Shown in pieces: positions 7,864-14,873 of a stretch of DNA of 20,229 nucleotides (its first letter is position 1; every line of letters begins with the position of its first letter). The notes under the pieces were generated by a model. It did no database searches. It was given only the letters and a program-made list of their open reading frames with translations, and was not told the origin of the DNA. The position numbers and the translations under genes are program-made. Location of the stretch: assembly GCA_958448685.1 (NCBI GenBank), contig CAUDEV010000014.1, positions 1 through 20,229 of the forward strand, written 5' to 3'. The stretch comes from an uncultured Alphaproteobacteria bacterium. GTDB lineage: Bacteria; Pseudomonadota; Alphaproteobacteria; RUG11792.

Positions 7864-8823
7864 TTATTCTTCGTTTTTCAAAACTAAAGCTTTGATAGCG
7901 TCGAAATTGACAACATCTCCACCGATTCTTTTTGTTGCATAAAACTCAACAAATGGTTTTGCGTTGTATGGATCTTTCAAGATATTCATAGTTGGTTTTT
8001 CAGCAATTTGATACCCTTCATACAAGTTTGCAAATAAAACAGGCACGCAATTCTCGGTTTCAGACAGTTTCGGCATATCATCACATATAACAACAGGATA
8101 GCCAAGAAGTGTATCAGGGATACCATGAGCTATCGAATTTTGCCAAAGGAATTTCCCATTTGTCTCATCGCGAAGCGTTCTGATATGAGAAGCCGCATTT
8201 CTTGACATAATCCATGTTGCTCCCAAAAGATATTTTGAAGGAAGTTTTTCCATAACTTCAACAATCTTGGTGTAATCGGTTATTTTCCCATTTTCACCAC
8301 CAATAACAGCTTCAATTTGGCGTTCTTTTGGACCCTCTGTCGAAATTTCATATCTTAAAATTCCTTTAGGTTGAGAAATTCCATCTCCAAACAAAAAAGC
8401 TTTATTTTCAGATGCAGCCATTTGAGTTGTTATTTTATCGTGAATAAATTCTTCCACATTTGTCGTTTGATCTTCCAAAAGGCTATGAGCAACTCTTGGT
8501 TTGGAAAATAATAGGTGTAGATAAATCGATATTTTTGAAACTGTATTGTTCTCATTGTTTTTTATCAGCTCGTCAGTTACCCATCCTGATTCATCAGATT
8601 TCTCGGAATCAATGACGATATCTAATCTGTCTCCAGAAGTATAGGTTACTTTTGCAAGCGATTTTATAGGGCTCAGAGCTTGTATTTTGCTGCTGATGGA
8701 ATCTGTTATACACGCTGGCAAAACAATAGATTCATGAGTATCTTGATTTCCTTTCAAAAAATTTATAAACTTTTTTGAGTCAGCGATATTTACATCGTTT
8801 AAATTTTGTTCTGGTATATTCAT
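7864..8823 (-). CDS. HK97/GTA-type major capsid protein, solitary and short
   Basis: Shell protein with the HK97 fold, of the kind found in tailed phages and alphaproteobacterial gene-transfer agents. Landmarks are the P-domain segment ENKAFLFGDGISQPKGIL (139-156), TWIMSRNAASHIRTLRDETNG (203-223, given here as positions of the TW and DETNG ends), LLGYPVVICDDMP (239-251) and the C-terminal FYATKRIGGDVVNFDAIKAL (294-313), which is very GTA-like. At 319 residues it lacks the ~80-100-residue N-terminal scaffold (delta) region of full-length precursors; it starts about 20 residues before the E-loop. No portal, protease, terminase or tail gene is near. The frame is intact, with AAGGAG nine bases before the ATG. 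It may be a domesticated shell, part of a dispersed GTA, or a relic. Confidence 0.9.
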   Translation of the reverse strand: MNIPEQNLNDVNIADSKKFINFLKGNQDTHESIVLPACITDSISSKIQALSPIKSLAKVTYTSGDRLDIVIDSEKSDESGWVTDELIKNNENNTVSKISIYLHLLFSKPRVAHSLLEDQTTNVEEFIHDKITTQMAASENKAFLFGDGISQPKGILRYEISTEGPKERQIEAVIGGENGKITDYTKIVEVMEKLPSKYLLGATWIMSRNAASHIRTLRDETNGKFLWQNSIAHGIPDTLLGYPVVICDDMPKLSETENCVPVLFANLYEGYQIAEKPTMNILKDPYNAKPFVEFYATKRIGGDVVNFDAIKALVLKNEE

Positions 8824-8853
8824 AATTTTTTTCTCCTTAAAATAAAATTGTTT

Positions 8854-8882
8854 AATTTAATATGTTTTTTTGATAAGATCAA
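8854..8882 (-). promoter_or_regulatory. Possible capsid-gene promoter
   Basis: On the minus strand, TTGATC (8877-8882), a 17-bp spacer and TAAATT (8854-8859) lie about 30 bases before the capsid ATG. The -10 is imperfect. The element overlaps the forward tRNA promoter, so the two may compete. Confidence 0.35.
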
Positions 8883-8898
8883 ATATGATATATATTTA
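8870..8898 (+). promoter_or_regulatory. tRNA-Val promoter
   Basis: TTGATA (8870-8875), a 17-bp spacer and TATTTA (8893-8898) end six bases before the mature tRNA 5' end at 8905, so the primary transcript would carry almost no leader. Confidence 0.5.
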
Positions 8899-8904
8899 TG
8901 AATA

Positions 8905-8980
8905 GGTCGCATAGCTCAGTTGGTAGAGCACTGCGTTCACATCGCAGTTGTCACAGGTTCGAGTCCTGTTGCGACCACCA
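8905..8980 (+). tRNA. tRNA-Val (anticodon CAC)
   Basis: 76-base cloverleaf with encoded CCA. The acceptor stem is GGTCGCA/TGCGACC, the D stem GCTC/GAGC, the anticodon stem CTGCG/CGCAG with loop TTCACAT (anticodon CAC), and the T stem ACAGG/CCTGT with loop TTCGAGT. All stems pair perfectly. It reads the valine codon GUG. No other tRNA is clustered with it, and no copy of its 3' end was seen elsewhere in the window that would mark an integration site. Confidence 0.97.
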
Positions 8981-9033
8981 ATTTATCTGATCTATATTCA
9001 GGTTAAAATATTTTTTAGCAATTTGTCAAAAAA

Positions 9034-9069
9034 TAAAAAGTCCCATAAAATTTTAGATATTTTTCTTGA
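9034..9069 (+). repeat. Dispersed repeat, longest copy
   Basis: Longest copy of a short non-coding repeat. Bases 9044-9069 match 10571-10596 at 25 of 26 positions in the same orientation. Bases 9048-9068 match 1748-1768 at 20 of 21. Bases 9034-9056 match the reverse complement of 18350-18372 at 22 of 23. The right end contains TTGACA (9066-9071), but no gene begins in a suitable position downstream. Confidence 0.75.
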
Positions 9070-9084
9070 CATAATTTAAACAAA

Positions 9085-9117
9085 AGACTTTATAACAAAA
9101 GTGAAGTTATAAAGTCT
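9085..9117 (-). terminator. Terminator of the kinase-like gene
   Basis: Perfect 12-bp stem, AGACTTTATAAC/GTTATAAAGTCT, with a nine-base loop, 13 bases past the stop of the minus-strand kinase-like gene. Read on the minus strand the stem runs into TTTTG. It is low in GC but long and perfect. Confidence 0.7.
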
Positions 9118-9129
9118 CTAGGATATTAC

Positions 9130-10482
9130 TTATATAAGAAGCGAAGCTGTAGAATTTAAAAAGGAATCCATCCATATCTTTTCTGGATTGATATTAAGTT
9201 TTGTTACAAACATTTCCCTATCCCCTTCTGTATAATCCGATATTAGCGATGTTGCAATTAAGTATTGTAATTTAGTAGTATACTCATAAGTCGCAAGATT
9301 TTCGTCACTTGAAAGTTTTTCTTTAAATTCGTTAACTAAATTTTTCTGGCTAATAATTTCAGATTCAGGTATAGAAATATATTTCTTGAATCTATTAATA
9401 AAATTGCACCATATAAACATATGTTGGTCAATACCTTCTTCTGTTGTTATGTGATTCTCCTTTATAAATGATTTAAATGCTTTCGGAAAAAGGTTATCGA
9501 GAATACATTCTTTGATTGCGGGTTTATAGATCTCCTTATCAAATCGATCAAAAGTGGCTGCTATAATATCTAACAATGGTTTATATAGTGTTAAAGATTC
9601 ATCATAAAAACCACTATATAATACTCGATCCAAAATTTCGTCAAATATTATTCCCAGAAAAAAATTTACATCATTGCAGGCTACAGGGAAGTCAGGTCCT
9701 AATTCTTGACGTCTATTAAAACGTTCCCAATCAATAATGCTAATTTGACCACTTTGATCAGTAAATATGTTATCGGCATGCAGATCACCATGAACACAAT
9801 TATTTTGATTCATGAATGTTAAATATTCTAGAAAATTATTAAAAGCTTTCTCAAGAAGAATCATTTTAGAATCATAAGATTTACTATCAAAAACGTATTT
9901 AGATAATGGTTCTCCCGGGGCTTTTTTCATTAATTGCAAAGTTGGAATTCCATTTGGGATTTGATGACGATTTTTTGAAATTGAGAAAGTATCTGTTATT
10001 GAAAAATTATCACCTAAAATAGCAAATTGAAATGGAATGAAAAATGCAAAATTGCCAAAATTCATTACACCCGATTCCCAATTTCCTGGAAATCTATTAT
10101 AAACTTTTTGCGCAGCGTTAAACTCAGCTCCAGAACGTGCAGTTACGTATTTAGCTATAAATTTCCCATTTGTAGTCGTTTTAATTTTAAATATAATTGG
10201 ATCTTGACTATCGCCTAGATTTGTTACATCTATTTTTCTAACGGACAAAAATCTATTAGCAAATTCCCGTACTGCATTTTGTAGCTGAATATTTGTAAGG
10301 GACGACGAATCGTGATCGTCTGAATCATATACACTTGAAGTATCTGATAGATTACAACCTGTTGATATCGCCTCAAATATTGTTGCTTGCTCAATATCTT
10401 CAGTTGGAGAATTAAGTATGCTTGAGTATACTTGATGAATACAAGCGACATACACTAATGGTAAACTTTTAAAAATTTTCAT
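9130..10482 (-). CDS. Exported APH/choline-kinase-like phosphotransferase
   Basis: The 450-residue product has the core of the aminoglycoside/choline-kinase-like fold. It shows a beta-3 lysine K111 in KFIAKYV, a probable alpha-C Glu120, a hinge-like segment LQLMKKAPGEPL (182-193), the catalytic loop HGDLHADNIF (231-240; Asp233, Asn238) and the metal-binding IIDWE (249-253; Asp251). All catalytic positions are intact. The N-terminus (residues 1-24) looks like a signal peptide, followed by an acidic, serine-rich stretch at 44-62. A kinase made for export is unlikely to work in the ATP-poor periplasm, so delivery into a host cell is plausible. The substrate cannot be told. It has its own promoter and terminator and is bracketed by direct repeats. 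The C-terminal ~150 residues are unassigned. The N-terminal hydrophobic run is modest, so export is inference. Confidence 0.85.
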   Translation of the reverse strand: MKIFKSLPLVYVACIHQVYSSILNSPTEDIEQATIFEAISTGCNLSDTSSVYDSDDHDSSSLTNIQLQNAVREFANRFLSVRKIDVTNLGDSQDPIIFKIKTTTNGKFIAKYVTARSGAEFNAAQKVYNRFPGNWESGVMNFGNFAFFIPFQFAILGDNFSITDTFSISKNRHQIPNGIPTLQLMKKAPGEPLSKYVFDSKSYDSKMILLEKAFNNFLEYLTFMNQNNCVHGDLHADNIFTDQSGQISIIDWERFNRRQELGPDFPVACNDVNFFLGIIFDEILDRVLYSGFYDESLTLYKPLLDIIAATFDRFDKEIYKPAIKECILDNLFPKAFKSFIKENHITTEEGIDQHMFIWCNFINRFKKYISIPESEIISQKNLVNEFKEKLSSDENLATYEYTTKLQYLIATSLISDYTEGDREMFVTKLNINPEKIWMDSFLNSTASLLI

Positions 10483-10515
10483 AATTGATATGTAGAAAAA
10501 TAAAATCGTGGTTAC

Positions 10516-10544
10516 AGTATAATACTATTTAATTGATATTGCAA
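10516..10544 (-). promoter_or_regulatory. Promoter of the kinase-like gene
   Basis: On the minus strand, TTGCAA (10539-10544), a 17-bp spacer and TATACT (10516-10521). This is the best-spaced promoter in the accessory stretch. Transcription would start about 25 bases before the ATG at 10482. No clear Shine-Dalgarno lies in that short leader. Confidence 0.65.
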
Positions 10545-10570
10545 TATTTTTATATTGGAAATAAGTATTT

Positions 10571-10596
10571 CATAAAATTTTAAATATTTTTCTTGA
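10571..10596 (+). repeat. Dispersed repeat, second copy flanking the kinase-like gene
   Basis: It differs from 9044-9069 at one of 26 positions and has the same orientation. The two copies bracket the kinase-like gene together with its promoter and terminator, 1,527 bases apart. This copy begins two bases downstream of the holB stop codon. Confidence 0.75.
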
Positions 10597-10597
10597 A

Positions 10598-11350
10598 CTA
10601 TTTGTTATTTAATATTTCGCAAACTGCTATTATAGCAGTTTGTTTGTCCGGATAAGTTGATTCAGTTAAGTTATAAAATTCTTGTAAGGACAATAATTTT
10701 TGAGCGTATTCGAAATCTCCAAAAGATGCTTTGAACGAGCAAAAAACTAAAGCTGTTTTTAAAAATTCAATAAAGTTCGCAGAGTTTTCTTTAGCAAATG
10801 TTATATGATTAACACATCCCGAATTTATAAATTTGTCAAATTTTTCAATTAATTCAACGTCAATATTCTTCAGCTTATCTTTTGTAAACTCTAAAGAACT
10901 TGAGTAATTTATTGTACTTGAAGATTTTTCTGATTTTACTCTGAATTTAACACATCTGGATCTAATAGTAGGCAAAATAGAAAACAATCGTGTTGTGGTT
11001 AAGATTATTATAGAATCTAATGGAGGTTCTTCAAGGATCTTTAAAATGGAATTTGCTACATTGCGAGACATATCTTCAAAATTCTCAATCAATACGGCTC
11101 TGTTTCCACCTAAACTTGGTTTTTGAGATAGAAAGTTGATTATTTCTCTAGATTTTTCTACGGAAATTTCATTTTCATCAGGTTCTTTTTTCAAATGGAA
11201 AAAATTCGGATAAGTGTTTGAAAAAATATATTTAAAAATTATATCTTTATTTGTATTTTCATTGCTGAGATAGTCTAAAGCCATATCAAACGCTGCTTTC
11301 AGCACAATATCTTCATTCGTTCCATAGTATATTATTCCTTGATTTTTCAA
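10598..11350 (-). CDS. holB: DNA polymerase III delta-prime subunit
   Basis: Clamp-loader subunit of the replicative polymerase. Recognised by ISVEKSREIINFLSQKP (62-78), NRAVLIENFEDMSRNVANSI (83-102), LKILEEPP (103-110) and the SRC motif in PTIRSRC (127-133). At 250 residues it is shorter than typical delta-prime proteins (about 300 or more). The usual N-terminal Walker A loop is gone: where a GxxGxGK loop is expected there is YGTNEDIVLKA (9-19). The zinc-binding cysteines of gamma/tau and many delta-prime proteins are also missing. Delta-prime is generally not an ATPase, so function may persist. The start is TTG at 11350, with GGGAG seven bases upstream. It lies four bases after the heparinase-like gene and probably shares its transcript. 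Confidence 0.85.
   Translation of the reverse strand: MKNQGIIYYGTNEDIVLKAAFDMALDYLSNENTNKDIIFKYIFSNTYPNFFHLKKEPDENEISVEKSREIINFLSQKPSLGGNRAVLIENFEDMSRNVANSILKILEEPPLDSIIILTTTRLFSILPTIRSRCVKFRVKSEKSSSTINYSSSLEFTKDKLKNIDVELIEKFDKFINSGCVNHITFAKENSANFIEFLKTALVFCSFKASFGDFEYAQKLLSLQEFYNLTESTYPDKQTAIIAVCEILNNK
10620..10642 (-). other. Perfect hairpin inside the 3' end of holB
   Basis: 10-bp perfect stem CAAACTGCTA/TAGCAGTTTG with a three-base loop, within the last 15 codons of holB. No T-run follows in either direction, so it is not a standard intrinsic terminator. It could protect the 3' end of the rpe-heparinase-holB message or be a coding coincidence. Confidence 0.5.
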
Positions 11351-11354
11351 ATAC

Positions 11355-12911
11355 TTACTCCCTTTCTTCGATTGCCCAATTGCATTCTATTTCATTTTTT
11401 CCATCTGAAATAGCTGATATTTCTATCGTTGGAAATTTCAATTTTCTGATTTTGAGTGATAATTTATCATTTAAAATATATTTGAAATCATATGCGGTTT
11501 GCGAAAAAGTTGCGAGTACGCTTCTCTCATCAATCTGATACAATTCTGTTTTTTCATTAAAGGCAAAACGAATAAAAAATTCCGTATTAAGCTTTGATAA
11601 AAATATAAGTTCTCTTCCTTCTAATTTCGAAGAGTTTGAAAAACATTTTAATTCTCTTTTGAATGCGAATTTGAAGAAATTATTAAAAAATTGAGACTCT
11701 CCTTCAAACGATAATATATTGTTTTTTATCTCATTTTTTGAAAAATTTTGAGAATTTTTTCCTAATTTTATCCTATGATTATTATATAAAACTGATATAT
11801 CAGAGCGGTGGAGTAACTTATTCATACCAAAAGAGGCTTCAAAATCAAATATATTTATTCCTGGTTCTTTTGATGGATTAAATATTGATTTCATATTATA
11901 TGTTTTTGTATTGATTATTAAGGTTGATTTTTTTGTTGCCAATCTTTCGAATCCTAAGTTTAAAGAAGCATTATCTTTTATGTTTACTATGGAAAGAGCA
12001 GTATCAATTATTCTTGATGATGGAAAAAACAACATATTTTCATTACTGTTTCTCGGATGCATAGAAAGTTCTCCATTGCCCAGTCTAAGAGTTCTGATAT
12101 TTGCAGCCATCTTAGACAATGTTGTCAAGAATAAATCGGGTAAATTAATATTATTGATCTTTACAATAAATCGAATTTCTAAAAGACTTCTGAAAATATG
12201 AAAATAATCTTTCGGCGACATTTTCAGAAAAGAATCATTAGCACTATGAATAAGTTCACACACTTCATTGATTAATAAAGGTATCTTTTTCTTATGACTG
12301 AGCTTCATAACGCAATAACAAAATATAATACCTTTCAAAGCCATTAGTTTTGAATAAGGATTAAATTCTGCTTTATAACATTTTAATAGATGAGAAAATT
12401 GTTCATCTATTGATGAAAGTAGTGTTTTTTGAAAGTTATCACTACTCCCTGAAGCAAGAAAAGTATAAGATAGAATCCAGTTTACAATACGTTCCCCAAG
12501 AGTGGCGCAATTCCATATTTCATCATATTTCCAAAATTTCCGAGTCTTTTTATAACCTGAAATAAATGCCGAAATCAGATTTTGAGCATATTTTCTTCCA
12601 TTATTTCCACCTATGGCTTGTATATCTCTCAGCCAAAAAAAATCTGAAATAAATTTAGATTCTTTCCATTTTTTTTGTGAAAATGTGTTTAATATATCTA
12701 TGGGATGATTTAATAATAAACTGTAAAATTCACCATTTAAAACATTTTTTCCTGAATCTGGATTTCCTTCCCACGGATCAGGAATAAACTTTGAAGTATT
12801 GAAAATATCAGGACGTCTATTTAAAGATAATCTATAAAAAAAACTGTTTTTTATAAATTCCGCTTTATAAAAATATAACAAATCTTTAAATCGTTCTATT
12901 CCTCTTGACAT
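11355..12911 (-). CDS. Heparinase II/III-like protein
   Basis: Resembles the alphaproteobacterial heparinase II/III-type proteins: an (alpha/alpha) toroid first half and a beta-sandwich second half. Markers are FIPDPWEGNPDSGKNVLNGE (42-61), FFWLRDIQAIGG (91-102), WNCATLGERIVNWILSY (133-149) and LRLGNGELSMHP. The 518-residue length is normal. Family members cleave or bind acidic polysaccharides, but the segment that usually reads HAGALSFE here reads INIFDFE, so the histidine is lost and activity is uncertain. No signal peptide is evident. It overlaps the end of rpe by 16 bases, which suggests coupled translation, and runs into holB. In many alphaproteobacteria such a gene lies among housekeeping genes, so its place here is probably ancestral. 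Confidence 0.75.
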   Translation of the reverse strand: MSRGIERFKDLLYFYKAEFIKNSFFYRLSLNRRPDIFNTSKFIPDPWEGNPDSGKNVLNGEFYSLLLNHPIDILNTFSQKKWKESKFISDFFWLRDIQAIGGNNGRKYAQNLISAFISGYKKTRKFWKYDEIWNCATLGERIVNWILSYTFLASGSSDNFQKTLLSSIDEQFSHLLKCYKAEFNPYSKLMALKGIIFCYCVMKLSHKKKIPLLINEVCELIHSANDSFLKMSPKDYFHIFRSLLEIRFIVKINNINLPDLFLTTLSKMAANIRTLRLGNGELSMHPRNSNENMLFFPSSRIIDTALSIVNIKDNASLNLGFERLATKKSTLIINTKTYNMKSIFNPSKEPGINIFDFEASFGMNKLLHRSDISVLYNNHRIKLGKNSQNFSKNEIKNNILSFEGESQFFNNFFKFAFKRELKCFSNSSKLEGRELIFLSKLNTEFFIRFAFNEKTELYQIDERSVLATFSQTAYDFKYILNDKLSLKIRKLKFPTIEISAISDGKNEIECNWAIEERE

Positions 12912-13549
12912 AAAATTTTTATTTTCTCTTTCATACTTTCGAGTTTGTTTTCTTTTTCGCTATCGAACAAATAACTTCCAACAATAAGTATATCAGGTTT
13001 TTCTTTGTTTACAAGAGAAATAGTCTTGTCATTTATTCCACCATCTATTCCGACAATAATATCATGTTTAATGCTTTTTATTTGTTGTATTTTCTTCAAA
13101 GTTGATGAAATGAGAGTTTGTCCTCCAAATCCCGGATGTACTCCCATAACTAATGCTAAATCACATTTTTCTAGATATCTTCGAACGGAATTAACTTGCG
13201 TTTGTGGATTTATAGCTATCCCGCAGCCAATGTCTTTGTTTTTTATACGATTCATAAGATCATCTACATTCCTTGAATTTTCTGTATGAATGATCAAATA
13301 ATCCACATTATAATATGATATAACATCTATGAATTGCTCAGGATTATCTATCATGAGATGTACAGAGATAGGTAAGTCAGAAACTTTTGCAATCTGCTTT
13401 ATTATATCTATTCCAAAAGCAATATTCGGAACAAAATGACCATCCATAATATCTATGTGAATAGCTGATATTCCAGCTTTTTTCAAAAGTTTAATTTCTG
13501 ACTCAATATTTAATAAATCACAAGATAAAAGAGATGCTGCGATATGCAT
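12896..13549 (-). CDS. rpe: Ribulose-phosphate 3-epimerase
   Basis: Interconverts ribulose 5-phosphate and xylulose 5-phosphate in the cytoplasmic pentose phosphate pathway. TIM-barrel protein of 217 residues, normal length. It has AASLLSCD at 4-11, HIDIMDGHFVPNIAFG at 31-46 (metal ligands His31, Asp33), VHLM with His64, VHPGFGGQ at 137-144, the last ligand Asp169 in GIDGG, and the phosphate-binding IVGSYLF at 189-195. Metal and catalytic residues are intact. The ATG at 13549 is chosen by homology; the nearest purine-rich site, AAGGA, is rather far upstream (about 20 bases). It is the first gene of the rpe-heparinase-holB group and follows lolA after 45 bases. Confidence 0.96.
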   Translation of the reverse strand: MHIAASLLSCDLLNIESEIKLLKKAGISAIHIDIMDGHFVPNIAFGIDIIKQIAKVSDLPISVHLMIDNPEQFIDVISYYNVDYLIIHTENSRNVDDLMNRIKNKDIGCGIAINPQTQVNSVRRYLEKCDLALVMGVHPGFGGQTLISSTLKKIQQIKSIKHDIIVGIDGGINDKTISLVNKEKPDILIVGSYLFDSEKENKLESMKEKIKILCQEE

Positions 13550-13594
13550 ATCTAACTCAAAAACTTATCCTTCTTATTTTATGTTAAAATAATT

Positions 13595-14212
13595 TTATCT
13601 GTTTTTTAAAGTAAAAATTGATTCCGGAACTTTTTTTTCATCATTTACTGATAAATTTTCAGGATCGAAACTAAATAATGTTTCATTTTTTCCATCGTTA
13701 ATAATCCAAGCTTCTAAATTTTTTATATTTCCATTTTGGTATTTTGAGAAAATAAGCATAATACTTATTCCTCCAAATGAGGATGATTTTTCTATTGATA
13801 ACCGTAGAATCTTGTCATTGTTTTCTATAACTTTATATTTTTCTTTTGATAAATTTAATCTTCCCGTTAAAACAGAGTATATTGGAGTTTGTGAAATTAA
13901 ATTTGTATATTTTTTGTTTGTCTTTTTATCTATAATAATTATATATGCATCATTAATGAATATATCCTGATTTAAACCTTTGGTGTATTCAATTTTTGCT
14001 TTTGTCTTTCCTCTTTTTGCTAACCAAAAGTGTCCTTCATAAATTTTTCCTGTATTTAATATTTGTTCAAAATCTGCAGAAATAAAATTTATGCCTTTTA
14101 AATAATTTTCAATTTGAGTTGAAAAATCTTTTGCAGAAATAGAAAAAAACAAAGCCGGTATTAAAAAATACCGACTTAAGGAAGAAGTTAAAGAAGAAAA
14201 ACTAAATAACAT
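13595..14212 (-). CDS. lolA: Outer-membrane lipoprotein carrier LolA
   Basis: Periplasmic chaperone that ferries lipoproteins from LolCDE to the outer membrane. At 205 residues it fits the family. It has a signal peptide ending around residue 27 (FFSISA), the ISADFEQ segment at 44-50, GHFWLAKRGKTKAKIEY at 60-76 (corresponding to the usual GxfwlkRPGkmRfeY, with the proline lost), and a beta-rich remainder. The ATG at 14212 lies eight bases after the rpsD stop and has no Shine-Dalgarno, so translation may depend on ribosomes finishing rpsD. A terminator-like hairpin (14156-14173) lies inside the signal-peptide codons. The gene shows that the organism has an outer membrane with lipoprotein trafficking. 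Confidence 0.88.
   Translation of the reverse strand: MLFSFSSLTSSLSRYFLIPALFFSISAKDFSTQIENYLKGINFISADFEQILNTGKIYEGHFWLAKRGKTKAKIEYTKGLNQDIFINDAYIIIIDKKTNKKYTNLISQTPIYSVLTGRLNLSKEKYKVIENNDKILRLSIEKSSSFGGISIMLIFSKYQNGNIKNLEAWIINDGKNETLFSFDPENLSVNDEKKVPESIFTLKNR
14142..14173 (-). terminator. Terminator-like hairpin inside the start of lolA
   Basis: On the minus strand, CGGTATT/AATACCG (stem 14156-14162 with 14167-14173, four-base loop) is followed by GCTTTG and a run of seven Ts. It lies about 50 bases past the rpsD stop but inside lolA codons 14-20. It could stop part of the rpsD transcription and so set a lower level of lolA. Confidence 0.5.
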
Positions 14213-14220
14213 TATTAATG

Positions 14221-14835
14221 TTATCTGGAATAAAACTCGACTACGAGATTTGGTTCCATAGACACAGGATAAGGGACATCAGCCAATTTTGGGGCTCTTA
14301 TAAATTTCCCTTTTAATGCTTTGGCATCAACATCACAATAATCCGGTGTATCTCTCTCTGAGGTATTAATTGCTGCTTGGGTATTTTCATTGTCTTTCAT
14401 TTTCCCAATTATGGAAACCTCATCACCATCTTTTAATCTATAAGATGGGATATCGACTTTTTTACCATTTACAGCTATATGACCATGATTAATCAATTGT
14501 CTTGCTGCAAAAACCGTTATTGCAAATTTCATACGATAAACAACAGCGTCAAGTCTTCTTTCGAGTAACTCAATCAGATTCTCGGAGGTATCTCCACGTC
14601 TTCTGACAGCCTCTTGATAAATCTTTCTAAACTGTTTTTCGCCTATATTACCATAATAACCTTTTAACTTTTGTTTTGCATGCAATTGAATACAATAATC
14701 AGAAGGTTTAGATTTATTTTTTCCATGCTCTCCTGGCGCATAATTTCTTATGTTAAATGGACTTTTTGCACGTCCCCACAGATTCACACCAAGTCTTCTG
14801 TCTATTTTGTATTTTGCATTGACTCTTTTTGCCAT
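14221..14835 (-). CDS. rpsD: Ribosomal protein S4 (uS4)
   Basis: Primary 16S rRNA-binding protein that nucleates small-subunit assembly. The 204 residues match the alphaproteobacterial length. The S4 domain is clear, with LLERRLDAVVYRMKFA and RQLINHGHIAVNGKKVDIPSY. The N-terminus MAKRVNAKYKIDRRLGVNLWG is typical and lacks the zinc cysteines. The C-terminus ends PNLVVEFYSR, as expected. The ATG at 14835 is preceded by AGAGG on the minus strand. It is a monocistron-like unit with lolA immediately downstream. Confidence 0.97.
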   Translation of the reverse strand: MAKRVNAKYKIDRRLGVNLWGRAKSPFNIRNYAPGEHGKNKSKPSDYCIQLHAKQKLKGYYGNIGEKQFRKIYQEAVRRRGDTSENLIELLERRLDAVVYRMKFAITVFAARQLINHGHIAVNGKKVDIPSYRLKDGDEVSIIGKMKDNENTQAAINTSERDTPDYCDVDAKALKGKFIRAPKLADVPYPVSMEPNLVVEFYSR

Positions 14836-14873
14836 ATTTAGGAAATAACCTCTATAAAATTTTACTAACTTTC

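Noticed and set aside
8905..8980. tRNA-Val as a prophage attachment site for the capsid gene
   Set aside because: No integrase, no duplicated tRNA 3' end in the window, and the capsid gene lies on the 5' side of the tRNA.
9065..9096. Forward promoter TTGACA (9066-9071) with TTTATA or TATAAC
   Set aside because: It overlaps the terminator hairpin of the opposite gene and no plus-strand gene follows; the TTGACA is part of a dispersed repeat.
13574..13592. Perfect palindrome TTATTTTA-TGT-TAAAATAA before rpe
   Set aside because: It is composed of A and T only apart from the loop, and is expected by chance in such AT-rich gaps; no T-run or operator context.
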